DNA of 43,995 bases from JBIOYL01 sp044870185 (GCA_044870185.1 JBIOYL010000098.1:1-43995); one strand, 5' to 3'. Shown: positions 31,614 through 40,297, numbered from the stretch's first letter. A program made the numbers and translations. The notes: generated by a model from the sequence alone, not told the origin.

Positions 31614-32701
31614 AGGCGTCCCTCCTGCAGCTTGGCGATCACGGCGTCGGCGACCTGGCTGGTGCCCACCGCGGTCGGGTCGTTGCGGTCGGGCTTCATA
31701 TCGTAGGTGACGTCCTTGCCGTCGGCGATCACCGCGGCCAGGGCGCGCTCCAGCCGGTCGGCCGCGTCGCGCTCGCCCAGGTGGCGGAGCATGAGCATGC
31801 CCGAGAACATCATCGCCATCGGGTTGACCTTGTTCATGCCCCGGTACCTGGGGGCCGAGCCGTGGGTGGCCTCGAACACGGCCACGTCGTCGCCCAGGTT
31901 GGCGCCGGGGGCGACGCCGAGGCCGCCGATCAGCCCGGCGCCGAGATCGGACAGGATGTCGCCGTACAGGTTGGGCAGCAGCAGGATGTCGAAGTTCTCG
32001 GGCTTTTGCACCAGCTGCATGCACATGTTGTCGACCAGGTACTCGTCGTAGGTGATGTCGGGGTAGTCCTTGGCCACCTCGCGGGCCACCGCGTAGAACA
32101 GCCCGTCGGTGTACTTCATGATGTTGGCCTTGGTCACCGCGGTGACCTTCTTGCGCCCGTAGTCGCGGGCGTAGCCGAAGGCGAACCGTGCGATCCGCTG
32201 GGTGCCGGTCACCGAGATGGGCTTGATGGAGATGCCCGAGTCGGGGCGGATCTGCTTGGGCTGAATGCTGTTGAGGAAGTCGATCACCCGTTTGGCGTCC
32301 TCGCCGCCCTGCTCGAACTCGATGCCCGCGTACAGGTCCTCGTGGTTCTCACGTACGATCACCAGGTCGATGTCGTCGTAGCGGGAGCGCACGCCCCGGT
32401 AGGACTTGCAGGGACGCAGGCAGGCGTACAGGTCGAGCTCCTTGCGCAGCGCCACGTTCACGCTGCGGAAGCCGGTGCCGATCGGGGTGGTCAGCGGCCC
32501 CTTGATGGCGACGTGGTTGGCCCGGATCGACTCCAGGACGTGGTCGGGCAGCGGCGTGCCGTAGGCGGCGATGACGTCGGCACCGGCCTCCTGGACGTCC
32601 CAGTCGAACTCGACCCCGGTGCCCTCGAGCACGCGGCGGGTGGCCTCCGACAGCTCGGGGCCGACCCCGTCGCCGGGGATGAAGGTGACACGGTGGGCCA
32701 T
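31610..32701 (-). CDS. icd: isocitrate dehydrogenase (isocitrate/isopropylmalate dehydrogenase family)
   Basis: The 363-residue beta-decarboxylating dehydrogenase turns isocitrate into 2-oxoglutarate. Conserved parts are FIPGDGVGPE, IKGPLTTPIGTGFRSVNVALRK (substrate Ser/Arg), IVRENHEDLYAGIE, PNLYGDILSDLGAG and EATHGSAP. Length and the ENHEDLYAG motif fit the shorter isocitrate dehydrogenase subfamily; the coenzyme (NAD or NADP) cannot be settled by eye from HGSAPRYRG. The ATG is preceded by four tandem copies of a ribosome-binding sequence. It overlaps mdh by 4 bp and is divergent from gltA. Confidence 0.92.
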   Translation of the reverse strand: MAHRVTFIPGDGVGPELSEATRRVLEGTGVEFDWDVQEAGADVIAAYGTPLPDHVLESIRANHVAIKGPLTTPIGTGFRSVNVALRKELDLYACLRPCKSYRGVRSRYDDIDLVIVRENHEDLYAGIEFEQGGEDAKRVIDFLNSIQPKQIRPDSGISIKPISVTGTQRIARFAFGYARDYGRKKVTAVTKANIMKYTDGLFYAVAREVAKDYPDITYDEYLVDNMCMQLVQKPENFDILLLPNLYGDILSDLGAGLIGGLGVAPGANLGDDVAVFEATHGSAPRYRGMNKVNPMAMMFSGMLMLRHLGERDAADRLERALAAVIADGKDVTYDMKPDRNDPTAVGTSQVADAVIAKLQEGRL

Positions 32702-32753
32702 GGGACTCCTCCTGGGACTCCTCCTGGGACTCCTCGTGGGACTCCTCCTGGGA
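32701..32753 (-). repeat. tandem Shine-Dalgarno array upstream of icd
   Basis: Four 12-bp units start at 32701, 32713, 32725 and 32737. On the gene's strand each reads GGAGGAGTCCCA (one has CGAGGAGTCCCA). A fifth partial unit follows, and an isolated copy lies at about 32772-32786. Every unit carries a full ribosome-binding motif, so the leader has several in series before the ATG. Confidence 0.8.
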
Positions 32754-32970
32754 CGGCCTGCGGGCCTGCGGTGGGACTCCTCCTGCGGCGGCCTGCCGGT
32801 CGGATTGCCGCGCCGGCTCGAATTGCCGTATCAGTTAGGGTATCTCGACCAGGATGGCAGGGCTGAAACCGGTCACCGGACGCGACCCCGGGCCCGGATG
32901 TGCGGAGTGCGCGTATTGCCTAGGATATGCGGGCACGACAAGCTCTCGAGACGACGGTGGAGGCGCTGAC

Positions 32971-34101
32971 ATGGCAGGGGACGGCAAAGGCAAGGGGCTC
33001 GAGGGCGTCGTCGCCGCCCAGACCAGGATCTCCGACATCGACGGCCAGAAGGGCAGGCTGTACTACGCCGGCTACGATATCGCCGACCTGGCCGAGCACG
33101 CGACGTGGGAGGAGACGATCCATCTCCTCCACCACCTGGAGCTGCCGACCCGCAGCCAGCTGGAGGAGACGGTGGACCTGCTCCGGGCCGGCTCCAAGCT
33201 GGACGACTTCCTCGTCCGGCTGATCGACGACCTGGGCACCGACACCAGCCCGATGACCGTGCTGCGGACGGTCATCTCGGCGGCGGCGGCGCACGACCCC
33301 GACGAAGGCGACAACTCGACCGAGGCCAACCTGCGCAAGGCGTACCGGCTGATCGCGCTGACCCCCCAGATCCTCGCCTCGTTCCACCGGCTGCGGATCG
33401 GCGCCGACGCCGTCGAGGCGCACGACGAGCTGTCGCTGGCCGCCAACTTCCTGTACGCGCTCACCGGCCGCCAGCCCGACCCGCAGGTCGCCAAGGACTT
33501 CGACACCTGCATGGTGCTGTACGCCGACCACACCATGAACGCCTCGACCTTCGCCGGCCGGGTGGCCGCGGCCACCCTGGCCGACCTGTACGCGGCGGCC
33601 ACCGCCGCCATCGCCGCCCTGCAAGGCCCGCTGCACGGCGGGGCGATCGAGCAGACCCGCCGCATGCTCGACGAGATCGGCACGCCCGACCGGGCCCCCA
33701 CTTGGGTCCGCGACCGCCTGGCCCAAAAGCAGAAGATCATGGGCTTCGGCCACCGCGTCTACAAGACCTGGGACCCGCGCGCCCAGGTCCTCAGGCGCAT
33801 CGCCGAGCGGCTCGGCGAGCAGGTCGGCGACACCCACTGGTACGACATCTCCGCCAAGATCCAGGAGACGGTCATGGCCGAAAAGGGCCTGTACCCGAAC
33901 GTCGACTTCTACACGGCGAGCGTGTACTCGGCCATGGGCATCCCGCCCGACCTGTACACGACCCTGTTCGCCACCTCCCGCATGGCCGGCTGGACCGCCC
34001 ACATCCGCGAGCAGTACGCCGACAACCGGCTGATCCGCCCCGACTCCGAGTACATCGGCCCCCCGCCGCGCGCCTGGCAGCCGATCGACGCGCGCGGCTG
34101 A
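32971..34101 (+). CDS. gltA: citrate synthase
   Basis: Citrate synthase condenses oxaloacetate and acetyl-CoA. The 376-residue short-type enzyme has the catalytic triad H222 (GPLHGGAIEQ), H261 (GFGHRVYKTWDPRA) and D312 (NVDFYTASVY). A 2-methylcitrate synthase of the same fold cannot be excluded, but the setting among TCA genes favours citrate. I chose ATG at 32971, with GGAGG 8 nt upstream; a longer reading to 32854 adds non-conserved sequence. Divergent from icd; the 269 bp between them holds the icd repeat array and no other gene. Confidence 0.93.
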   Translation: MAGDGKGKGLEGVVAAQTRISDIDGQKGRLYYAGYDIADLAEHATWEETIHLLHHLELPTRSQLEETVDLLRAGSKLDDFLVRLIDDLGTDTSPMTVLRTVISAAAAHDPDEGDNSTEANLRKAYRLIALTPQILASFHRLRIGADAVEAHDELSLAANFLYALTGRQPDPQVAKDFDTCMVLYADHTMNASTFAGRVAAATLADLYAAATAAIAALQGPLHGGAIEQTRRMLDEIGTPDRAPTWVRDRLAQKQKIMGFGHRVYKTWDPRAQVLRRIAERLGEQVGDTHWYDISAKIQETVMAEKGLYPNVDFYTASVYSAMGIPPDLYTTLFATSRMAGWTAHIREQYADNRLIRPDSEYIGPPPRAWQPIDARG

Positions 34102-34138
34102 CGCGGGGCTGGTGCCGTGGGCGACCCGCCGTGGGCGA

Positions 34139-34153
34139 CCCGCCCTCGGCGGG
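34139..34153 (+). terminator. possible terminator between gltA and the LuxR-type gene
   Basis: CCCGCC-CTC-GGCGGG is a perfect 6-bp stem with a 3-nt loop at the junction of two convergent genes. No T-run follows. It is preceded by two 14-bp direct repeats of CCGTGGGCGACCCG (34115-34142). Confidence 0.35.
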
Positions 34154-34154
34154 C

Positions 34155-35804
34155 CTACGTGCGGCGGCCCGGGTCCGTGAAGACTCGCGACGCATAGGCG
34201 GCGGCCTCGGCGCGGTTGCGCAGGCCGAGCTTGGCAAGCACGCTGCTCACGTGATGCGAGGCCGTCTTCCGGCTGATGAACAGGCGCCTGGCGATCTCGG
34301 GGTTGGACAGGCCGATACCGACGAGCCGGAGCACCTCCTGCTCTCGCTTGGAGAGGACGCCGACGTCCTTGGGCCCGGTTCTGCCCCTGGCTCCCAGCGA
34401 GCGCAGCAGCAAGGCTGCCGCATCCGCGTCGGCCGCGGCGCCGAGCTGGTCGAAGCCGGCCAGCGCCGCCCGCGCCTCGGCGATCGCCACCTCAGGCTTC
34501 GAAGCCGAGAGCAGCCGCGCCAACGCAAGCCCGGTGCGTGCCTGCTCGAATGGAAGGCCGGCCGCCGCGAAGCCCGCCAGGGCTGCCTCGAAGTGGCCGA
34601 GGGCGCGCGCGTCGCCGGCGTGACCGCACGCGGTGCCGGCGGCGAACTCGGCGAACGCCCGCACCAGCGGCACCGATACCTCCTTGGCGAGCGCATCGAG
34701 CCGGGCGCAGACCGCACGCGCTTCGTCGATGCGTCCGGCGGCGACCTCCACCTCGGCCAGAAGCGCAAGTACCGGCGCCTGCAGCACCCCCTGCCCGTGC
34801 TGGCGCAGGTGACGGCGCAGCAGCGTCGCGGCGAGCTCGACCTCACCGCGCGCCAGGTGCAGGCGGGCGAGCGGGTGGACGGCATGGGCGTCATGCTCGT
34901 GGCCTGCGAGCAGCTGCTCGGCCTCCTCGAGCCGCCCTTGGCGGACGCGGAGGTCCGCGAGCCGCACGGCGGCGCCGGACCGCAGGCCTCGGTAGCTGCC
35001 GTCGTACAGGCGCAGGGAGCTGGCGAGCTCGTGCTCGGCCTCGGCCCACCGCCCGGCGGCCGTGAGGATCCCGCCGTGATACATCCGGCAGATGGCCGAC
35101 ACCCACACCACGTTGCAGCGCCGGACGAAGGCGCTCGCGACGGCCGTCCACTGCTCGGCCCGGCGCACGTCGAGCGTCATCTCGCAGGCCAGCAGCATCT
35201 TGCAGTAGATCTCGCCGATCGCGGTGGCGTCCTTTACCTCGCCGCCCGTGGCCGCCGCCACGGCCTCGTCGAGCAGGCGCATGCCGTCGTCGATGCGGCC
35301 ACGCCCGACCAGGCACACCCCGGCGTAGGAGCGGGCGTCGAACTCGAGGTCGGTGTCGCCGAAGCGCCTGGCCACCGCCAGGGACACCTGGACGTGCCGC
35401 TCCTTTGCGTCGAGATCGTCGGTCGCCAGTGCGCAGGCAAGCTCGACCCAGCCGCGCTCCGGGCAGTCGCCGGCGGCTTCCACCAGGCGCTTGCCGCGTT
35501 CCAGCCAACCGCTGGCCGCGGCGAAGTTCCCGTACACGGCGGCGTACTCGAAGGCGAGCCAGTACGCTGCGAGCAGCGCCGGGTAGCGCGTCTCCCCACG
35601 GGCGCGGAAGCCGGCAAAAGCACGCTCTCGGAACTCGATCGCCGCGGCGTACTCGCCCTGCCGGTAGCACACCTGCGCGAGCCCGTCCAGCGCCTCGGGC
35701 GTCTCCTCGGACGCCAGCGCCGCTTCGAAGGCGGCGCGGGCGTCCTGCCATCGCCCTGCTTGGAGGGCGGCGCTACCTGCCGCAACCGCTTCGTCGACAC
35801 CCAC
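34155..35804 (-). CDS. TPR-containing LuxR-family transcriptional regulator
   Basis: The 549-residue protein consists mostly of TPR-like helical repeats (AGRWQDARAAFEAAL, YRQGEYAAAIEFRERA, AGRWAEAEHELASSLRLY, and others). It ends in a LuxR/GerE helix-turn-helix: LSKREQEVLRLVGIGLSNPE, then ARRLFISRKTASHHVSSVL. No ATPase (Walker) motifs are present, so it is not a full LAL regulator. GTG at 35804 is the first plausible start; a CATAAT box ends 6 nt upstream and no Shine-Dalgarno is present, suggesting a leaderless mRNA. It is divergent from a methyltransferase gene, which it may control (inference). Confidence 0.85.
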   Translation of the reverse strand: MGVDEAVAAGSAALQAGRWQDARAAFEAALASEETPEALDGLAQVCYRQGEYAAAIEFRERAFAGFRARGETRYPALLAAYWLAFEYAAVYGNFAAASGWLERGKRLVEAAGDCPERGWVELACALATDDLDAKERHVQVSLAVARRFGDTDLEFDARSYAGVCLVGRGRIDDGMRLLDEAVAAATGGEVKDATAIGEIYCKMLLACEMTLDVRRAEQWTAVASAFVRRCNVVWVSAICRMYHGGILTAAGRWAEAEHELASSLRLYDGSYRGLRSGAAVRLADLRVRQGRLEEAEQLLAGHEHDAHAVHPLARLHLARGEVELAATLLRRHLRQHGQGVLQAPVLALLAEVEVAAGRIDEARAVCARLDALAKEVSVPLVRAFAEFAAGTACGHAGDARALGHFEAALAGFAAAGLPFEQARTGLALARLLSASKPEVAIAEARAALAGFDQLGAAADADAAALLLRSLGARGRTGPKDVGVLSKREQEVLRLVGIGLSNPEIARRLFISRKTASHHVSSVLAKLGLRNRAEAAAYASRVFTDPGRRT

Positions 35805-35810
35805 ACCCGG

Positions 35811-35816
35811 ATTATG
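35811..35816 (-). promoter_or_regulatory. predicted -10 box of a leaderless LuxR-type transcript
   Basis: CATAAT on the minus strand ends 6 nt before the GTG at 35804. A TTGCCG lies 21 bp further up, a long spacer. Confidence 0.35.
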
Positions 35817-36002
35817 CGTCGCGAGTGGCGGCACCGCCGGCAAGCCGCCGTGGGATGATCGCGCCGGCGCATCGGCAAGGATCGGCTGGGGCGACGGCGC
35901 GAATTGGCCGCCGAATAGGGCAACTGCCCGATGCTCGCGGCCTCTCCGCGGCGCATGCTCCTGCCCCGGGAACCCGAGCCGAACGGACGCGGAGCGCAGG
36001 CG

Positions 36003-36836
36003 ATGAGCAGCTCGACGGAGACGTTTCAGCTCTCGGCTGAGCAGGCGGAGATGTACGAGTCGAAGTTCGTTCCAGCGATCTTCGGGGAATGGGCGCCGCA
36101 CGTGGTCGACGCCGCGGGCGTGGCTGCCGGTCAGACCGTGCTGGACGTCGCCTGCGGCACCGGGGTGGTCGCTCGTACTGCGGCCGACCGGGTGGGAGCG
36201 ACGGGCAAGGTGGTCGGTCTCGACCGCAACGAGGCTATGCTGACGGTAGCTCGCCGGCTGCGCCCCGAGCTCGAATGGCGGCACGGGGACGCGATGGAGC
36301 TGCCCTTCCCGGACGACTCGTTCGACGTCGTGTTGTGCCAGTCGGCGCTGATGTTCTTCCCAGACCCCACACAGGCGCTGCGCGAGATGGCGCGCGTGGT
36401 CACCTCCGAGGGCACCGTCGTCGTGCAGGTGTATGCCAGCCTGGCGTCACAGCCCGGCTACGGTCCGTTCGTCGACGTGGCCGCACGGCACGCGGGTCCG
36501 GAAGCGGTCAACCTGCTCGGCACCTACTGGGTCCACGGCGACCTCGACGCCCTCGCGCGGCTCTTCGAGGCGGCCGGCCTGCAGATCACCGCGACCCGCA
36601 CGCGCCTGGGTACCGCAAGGTTCGGCTCCATCGACGAGCTGGTGGCGACCGAAGTGGAGAGCACACCGCTCCGCGAGCGGATCAGCGATGCGGTCTACCG
36701 CAGGATCCTCGAGGACGCCCGTGCGGCGCTGCGGCAGTTCCGCACGGACGCCGGCCGCGTCGAGGTGCCCCTCAAGGGACACCTGATGACCGCGCGCAAG
36801 CGGGAAGGACCTCGTCCTGGCCATACCTCCCGGTAG
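36003..36836 (+). CDS. class I SAM-dependent methyltransferase (UbiE-like)
   Basis: The 277-residue protein has SAM motif I VLDVACGTGVVAR (46-58), motif II VVGLDRNEAML, a GDAMELPFPDDSFDVV segment and FFPDPTQALREMARV, typical of UbiE/Methyltransf_11 enzymes. The substrate is unknown. ATG at 36003 follows GGAGCGCAGG. The gene is divergent from the TPR-LuxR regulator with 198 bp between starts, a common regulator-target arrangement. Downstream lies a wrecked nucleoside hydrolase on the other strand. Confidence 0.88.
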   Translation: MSSSTETFQLSAEQAEMYESKFVPAIFGEWAPHVVDAAGVAAGQTVLDVACGTGVVARTAADRVGATGKVVGLDRNEAMLTVARRLRPELEWRHGDAMELPFPDDSFDVVLCQSALMFFPDPTQALREMARVVTSEGTVVVQVYASLASQPGYGPFVDVAARHAGPEAVNLLGTYWVHGDLDALARLFEAAGLQITATRTRLGTARFGSIDELVATEVESTPLRERISDAVYRRILEDARAALRQFRTDAGRVEVPLKGHLMTARKREGPRPGHTSR

Positions 36837-36858
36837 GCTCGCCTGGACGCCCGGCTGA

Positions 36859-37508
36859 TCACTCCGGCGCCTGGGCGGCCTCGACGGCCGCCAGCCAGGT
36901 GCCGCTGAAGCTCGCCCCGTCAAGATCGACCACCACCCGCATGAGCCGCCCGTCCTCGCCGCGCCGGAAGCGCAGCACGCCGTCCTCCAAGACCAGCTGG
37001 AAGTGCAGCTCCTCGATGACGGCGCCGCTCCAGCCGGCCGCAACCGCACACGCGACCGGGTCGTAGTGGAAGTTCAGCAGGTCGTCCGGCAGGCCGGCGT
37101 GGGCGCGGCCGACTCCGGTCCCCAGGCGGGCAGGCCGTCGGCGGGCGGCCCGGTCCATCCCCCCATCACCACGACCGGCACCCGGCCAAGGCGGCCGGGC
37201 CGAGCGACCTCCAGGAGCGCGAGATTGGTGTAGGGGCCGATGGCGACGACGGTCGCGCCGTCCTGGATGCTGCGGTCGAGCAGGTCCAGAGCAGCCCCCG
37301 GCGGCGACGGGCGAGGCGCAATCGCGGCCGGCCAGTAGCGCTCGTCGTCGGTGATGGGGTCGGCGGACCGGAGTGTGGTGAGCGACACCTGGGCGCCGGC
37401 GGCGACCGGGATGTCGTCCCGGCCGGCCAGTTCAAGGCAGTGGGCGACGTAGCCGGCTCGGCGGCCGCCGGGGTCGGCGGTGGTGGTGATGCCGAATGCC
37501 TCCGGTCA
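36859..37508 (-). pseudogene. nucleoside hydrolase, truncated and frameshifted
   Basis: Fragments in order are FGITTTADPGGRRAGYVAH, LELAGRDDIPVAAGAQVSL, then DGATVVAIGPYTNLALLE and VVVMGGWTGPPADGLPAWGPE, then in another frame HAGLPDDLLNFHYDPVACAV to the stop at 36859. The N-terminal DTDxGxDD calcium site is gone; the frame breaks at about 37508 at foreign sequence. Some 50 family residues plus a base are missing near 37105-37118. The family splits nucleosides or related N-glycosides. This copy cannot be functional. Confidence 0.75.
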
Positions 37509-37514
37509 ATCACC

Positions 37515-37784
37515 CACACCATGCTCGCCGACCTACGTGGTTCGCCGGTGGGGTCGCGCTGTCGGTGGCGGCACGAACATGCCGGCAATGCCGCCTGGTT
37601 GGCGTTGTGCGGGCTGGCCATCAACCTGGCCCGCTGGACCGGCCGGCTGGGCGTGGGCGAGCCGCGCCTGCGCGCCAAGACCTTGCGGGTGCGCTACCTG
37701 GCGCTGACCGGCCGGCTTGCCGTCTCGGCCCGCCGGCTACGCCTGCACCTGCCTCGCCCTATCGACCCGGTCATTCCAGCCTGA
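37515..37784 (+). pseudogene. C-terminal fragment of a DDE transposase (IS1380-like)
   Basis: HEHAGNAAWLALCGLAINLA, then RWTGRLGVGEPR and KTLRVRYLALTGRLAVSARR match the end of transposases of the IS1380 type. The catalytic residues lie upstream in the family and are absent here. The fragment abuts the broken 5' end of the nucleoside hydrolase, so it is the likely agent or scar of that truncation. Confidence 0.6.
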
Positions 37785-38107
37785 TCAAGCCGCAGGCAGA
37801 GACGAGATTGCCGCCACAATCAGCTCGTCAGTGAAATCAGGTTATGTATGACAGCAGTGTGACGACGAGCACGCTCAACGTGTGACGCACGACACTGCCA
37901 AACAGCATGCGGCCCACTACTGTCTGTGACTTGGTCAAGCAAGCGTCTCACCGAGCACAGCGAGCGGACCCTGCGCGCCACACTCCTCCGGCAAATCGCC
38001 CGTGACCCAAATCCGTCCACAGTGTTGGTGAACAGTCAGGAGACAGTCGTCGAGGACGTAACCGTACGCTCACAGTCTTGGTCGGTATCGGTGAGGCAGG
38101 CACCCCG
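37785..38107. other. lower-GC intergenic region upstream of the PT-rich gene
   Basis: About 320 bp without a gene and visibly less GC-rich than the surroundings. CACAGT-x-TTGGT occurs at about 38020 and 38072. TACGCT (38065-38070) ends 7 nt before a TTG at 38078 in frame with the next gene, so transcription may begin there and give a 30-nt leader, or a leaderless TTG start. Confidence 0.35.
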
Positions 38108-38968
38108 ATGTCCCGATTGCACTTACAGATCCGGCGGTTGACCATCGCGGCAGCGGCGTTCGCAATTGTCGCCCTGCTCGCGTCGCCGGCCGGCGCAGTG
38201 ACCCGCGGCATCGAAATGGCCGAGTCAACATCTGCATTCACGTACGGTGGATTCTCGATTTCCGCCAGCCCGAACCCCGCAAGGCCTGGTGATTCGGTGA
38301 CGGTATCCTTCTCCGCGAACGCACCCAGCATACGTATCGGCGGTTGCTCCGCCAATTTTGCTGGCAATGCGCCACAAGCCTGCAGCCAATCAGGCGAAGA
38401 ATGGTCGGCGGTCCTCCAAGTCCCCGACAATGCCCAACCTGGATCAATGCCCATCGAGGTGAACGTCTCCTACTTCCTCGGCTCAGACGACGTCGCCCAG
38501 GACGCATTTGACACCATACCATTCGAGGTGCAGCCGCCGCCGGCCACCACCGAGCCACCCAGCACCACCGAGCCGCCGGCCACCACCGAGCCGCCGACCA
38601 CCACCGAGCCGCCCAGCACCCCTGGTCCACCCAGCACCGCTGGTCCACCCAGCACCGCTGGTCCACCCAGCACTCCTGGTCCGCCGAGCACCGTCCAGGT
38701 GGCCTCGCCAACTGCGAGCAAGACGAACCTTCCCGTGGGCCTGCTCGTCGTTCTCGTTCTGGTGGGCGCCGCGGTCGCCGTCGCGGTTCGCCAAGGGCTC
38801 CACCGGAGGCTGCCCGGCACGTTGGCCGGACAGGTGCAGGCCCGCATGCTCGCCGGCCTGCCCGCGGCACCCAGGATCGAGGAGCTCGGTAACCGATCCG
38901 CCTGGGTCGTCCGCATCAGCCCCCATCATGACCCAGTTGCACAGCGCATCGAGGAGACACATCGATGA
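38108..38968 (+). CDS. secreted, membrane-anchored PT-rich protein of unknown function
   Basis: The 286-residue protein has a signal peptide (basic MSRLHLQIRR, hydrophobic core, SPAGA at 26-30) and an all-beta outer domain (about 45-142) that begins SISASPNPARPGDSVTVSF and has two cysteines (C80, C92), like Ig-type surface domains. Eight 6-residue units of the TEPPST/AGPPST type follow (148-195), then a membrane helix (about 208-227) and a basic 60-residue cytoplasmic tail. I do not recognise the family. ATG at 38108 has GAGGCAGG upstream; an in-frame TTG at 38078 is an alternative. Its stop overlaps the next ATG by 4 bp. Confidence 0.75.
   Translation: MSRLHLQIRRLTIAAAAFAIVALLASPAGAVTRGIEMAESTSAFTYGGFSISASPNPARPGDSVTVSFSANAPSIRIGGCSANFAGNAPQACSQSGEEWSAVLQVPDNAQPGSMPIEVNVSYFLGSDDVAQDAFDTIPFEVQPPPATTEPPSTTEPPATTEPPTTTEPPSTPGPPSTAGPPSTAGPPSTPGPPSTVQVASPTASKTNLPVGLLVVLVLVGAAVAVAVRQGLHRRLPGTLAGQVQARMLAGLPAAPRIEELGNRSAWVVRISPHHDPVAQRIEETHR
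38549..38692 (+). repeat. 18-bp tandem repeat encoding eight PT-rich hexapeptides
   Basis: Eight in-frame 18-bp units encode TEPPST, TEPPAT, TEPPTT, TEPPST, PGPPST, AGPPST, AGPPST and PGPPST. The last four are nearly identical in DNA, indicating recent expansion. It forms the stalk between the outer domain and the membrane helix. Confidence 0.8.
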
Positions 38969-39537
38969 CCACCGCCACCGCTACCCAGCCGCTCACCGCG
39001 AGAGCCTTCCTGTTCGGCGATGCCGATCTTGTCCAGGCCATGCAGACAAGCGGGGTTGCCGACACCGTGCGACAGGAGCTTGGCGGCTTCACGCAGGTGA
39101 CCCGCGACGAGGCCGTCCGAGAGCTCGGCAAGATCGGCGCGGAAGTGCTCGACCTTGATCTGACGCAGCTCTTGCTTGGCGCGTGGAGCAGGTACGCCGC
39201 GTTGACAGAGGCTGGCCAACGGACGGCCGCTGCCCCTGGGAGCGAGGAGCTGGTCGAGCTGCTGTCGCATCGGGTCACGCTCGACCATCGACCGTCGATC
39301 GAACTGCTGGTCAACGGCAAGCGGGTGGCGACCGTGCACGTTGTCCTGATGTTGCAGGTCACCGTCGAAGCGCTTACCGCGACGGTACGAGCAGGAAAGC
39401 TGATAGGACTCCGTGTCGGGCGCTGTGATTTCGATGCCAGCGTGAGCATCGAGGGCATGACCTTGGCCAGTCGGCGGGCGCAATTGGAGCTGCCTTTCTC
39501 GGTGCGACTGGGTTCGGGCATCGCGTTAGCGCGGTAG
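38965..39537 (+). CDS. unrecognised 190-residue cytoplasmic protein coupled to the PT-rich protein
   Basis: There is no signal peptide or membrane helix. The N-terminal 75 residues look helical (FLFGDADLVQAMQTSGVADT, VRELGKIGAEVLDLDLTQLL). The C-terminal half looks like paired beta strands (HRVTLDHRPSIELLVNGKRV, VHVVLMLQVTVEALTATVR, GKLIGLRVGRCDFDASVSIE). I do not recognise the family. ATG overlaps the upstream TGA (ATGA), so the two proteins are made together and probably act together: one at the surface with a basic cytoplasmic tail, one inside. Confidence 0.7.
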   Translation: MTTATATQPLTARAFLFGDADLVQAMQTSGVADTVRQELGGFTQVTRDEAVRELGKIGAEVLDLDLTQLLLGAWSRYAALTEAGQRTAAAPGSEELVELLSHRVTLDHRPSIELLVNGKRVATVHVVLMLQVTVEALTATVRAGKLIGLRVGRCDFDASVSIEGMTLASRRAQLELPFSVRLGSGIALAR

Positions 39538-40042
39538 CAGACGACGAGTTTGCCTATTCAGGACCTCCTGGGCAGGAACCAGCCGGCCCCGGTTGCGACG
39601 ATCCCGGCGACCGCCGCGCTGCCGTCGATCTCGGCTGCAGGGTTCTGAGGGCGAGGAAGCCGCCGATCAGGCAGATCAGCACCACGGTCGGCTGGGGATC
39701 GCCTAGTGCGCCGTGATCCGATCACCGCCGTACCCCCGCGCTCCTGTTCGACGGTGGCGATCATGGCGGCAGCGTCCGTCGTCCGTTCCGCCGGCGACCA
39801 CCACCCGTCCCGCTCTCGCGGCCAGCGTGACGGAGCCGGTCCCGGTCGGCTCGGCCAGCGCCGTCGACCGTCTGCCTGGCGGGAAGCGGAGCTACCCGAG
39901 GATGGGGAGCTCGAGGTGCTCCGGCTGGTCGCAGAGGGACTGTCCAACGCCGAGATCGCCGCCAAGCTCTACCTCAGCGAGGCGACCGTGATCAGGCATG
40001 TGCGGTACCATGGAGGATCATCAGGGGTAGAAGGGTAGACGA
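39538..40042. other. gene-poor stretch with a LuxR-type HTH remnant
   Basis: About 500 bp without an intact gene. On the plus strand 39898-40038 encodes EDGELEVLRLVAEGLSNAE, then AAKLYLSEATVIRHV, a GerE/LuxR helix-turn-helix cut off before its last helix. No receiver or sensor domain precedes it. On the minus strand near 39650-39700 a hydrophobic stretch (TVVLICLIGGFLALRTL) lies in a frame without start or context. I treat both as remnants. Confidence 0.5.
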
Positions 40043-40297
40043 ATGAGCCTGAACATCAAGGACGAGGAGACCCACCGGCTCGTGCGGGAACTGGCGCGTC
40101 TCACCGGCGAGAGCCAGACCATGGCCGTCCTGAACGCGGTCCGGGAGCGCCTCGATCGCCTGCACGCCGCCGGGCGGCCCGCCCTGGCCGACCGCCTCCT
40201 CGCCATCGGCAGGAACACCGCCCCCCGCCTGCACGAGCCCTTCCGCTCCACCGAGCACGGCGAGTTGCTCTACGACGCGCATGGGCTGCCGCGGTGA
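40043..40297 (+). CDS. vapB: VapB-type antitoxin
   Basis: The 84-residue protein begins MSLNIKDEETHRLVRELARL and continues TGESQTMAVLNAVRERLDRL, the pattern of the VapB (PSK-type) ribbon-helix-helix antitoxins, followed by a C-terminal segment that would wrap the toxin. AGAAGGG lies upstream of the ATG. Its TGA overlaps the vapC GTG as GTGA. It should repress its own operon and neutralise VapC. Confidence 0.88.
   Translation: MSLNIKDEETHRLVRELARLTGESQTMAVLNAVRERLDRLHAAGRPALADRLLAIGRNTAPRLHEPFRSTEHGELLYDAHGLPR

Noticed and set aside
32701..32786. CRISPR-like array
   Set aside because: Units are 12 bp, directly adjacent without spacers, and no cas genes are nearby; they carry ribosome-binding motifs.
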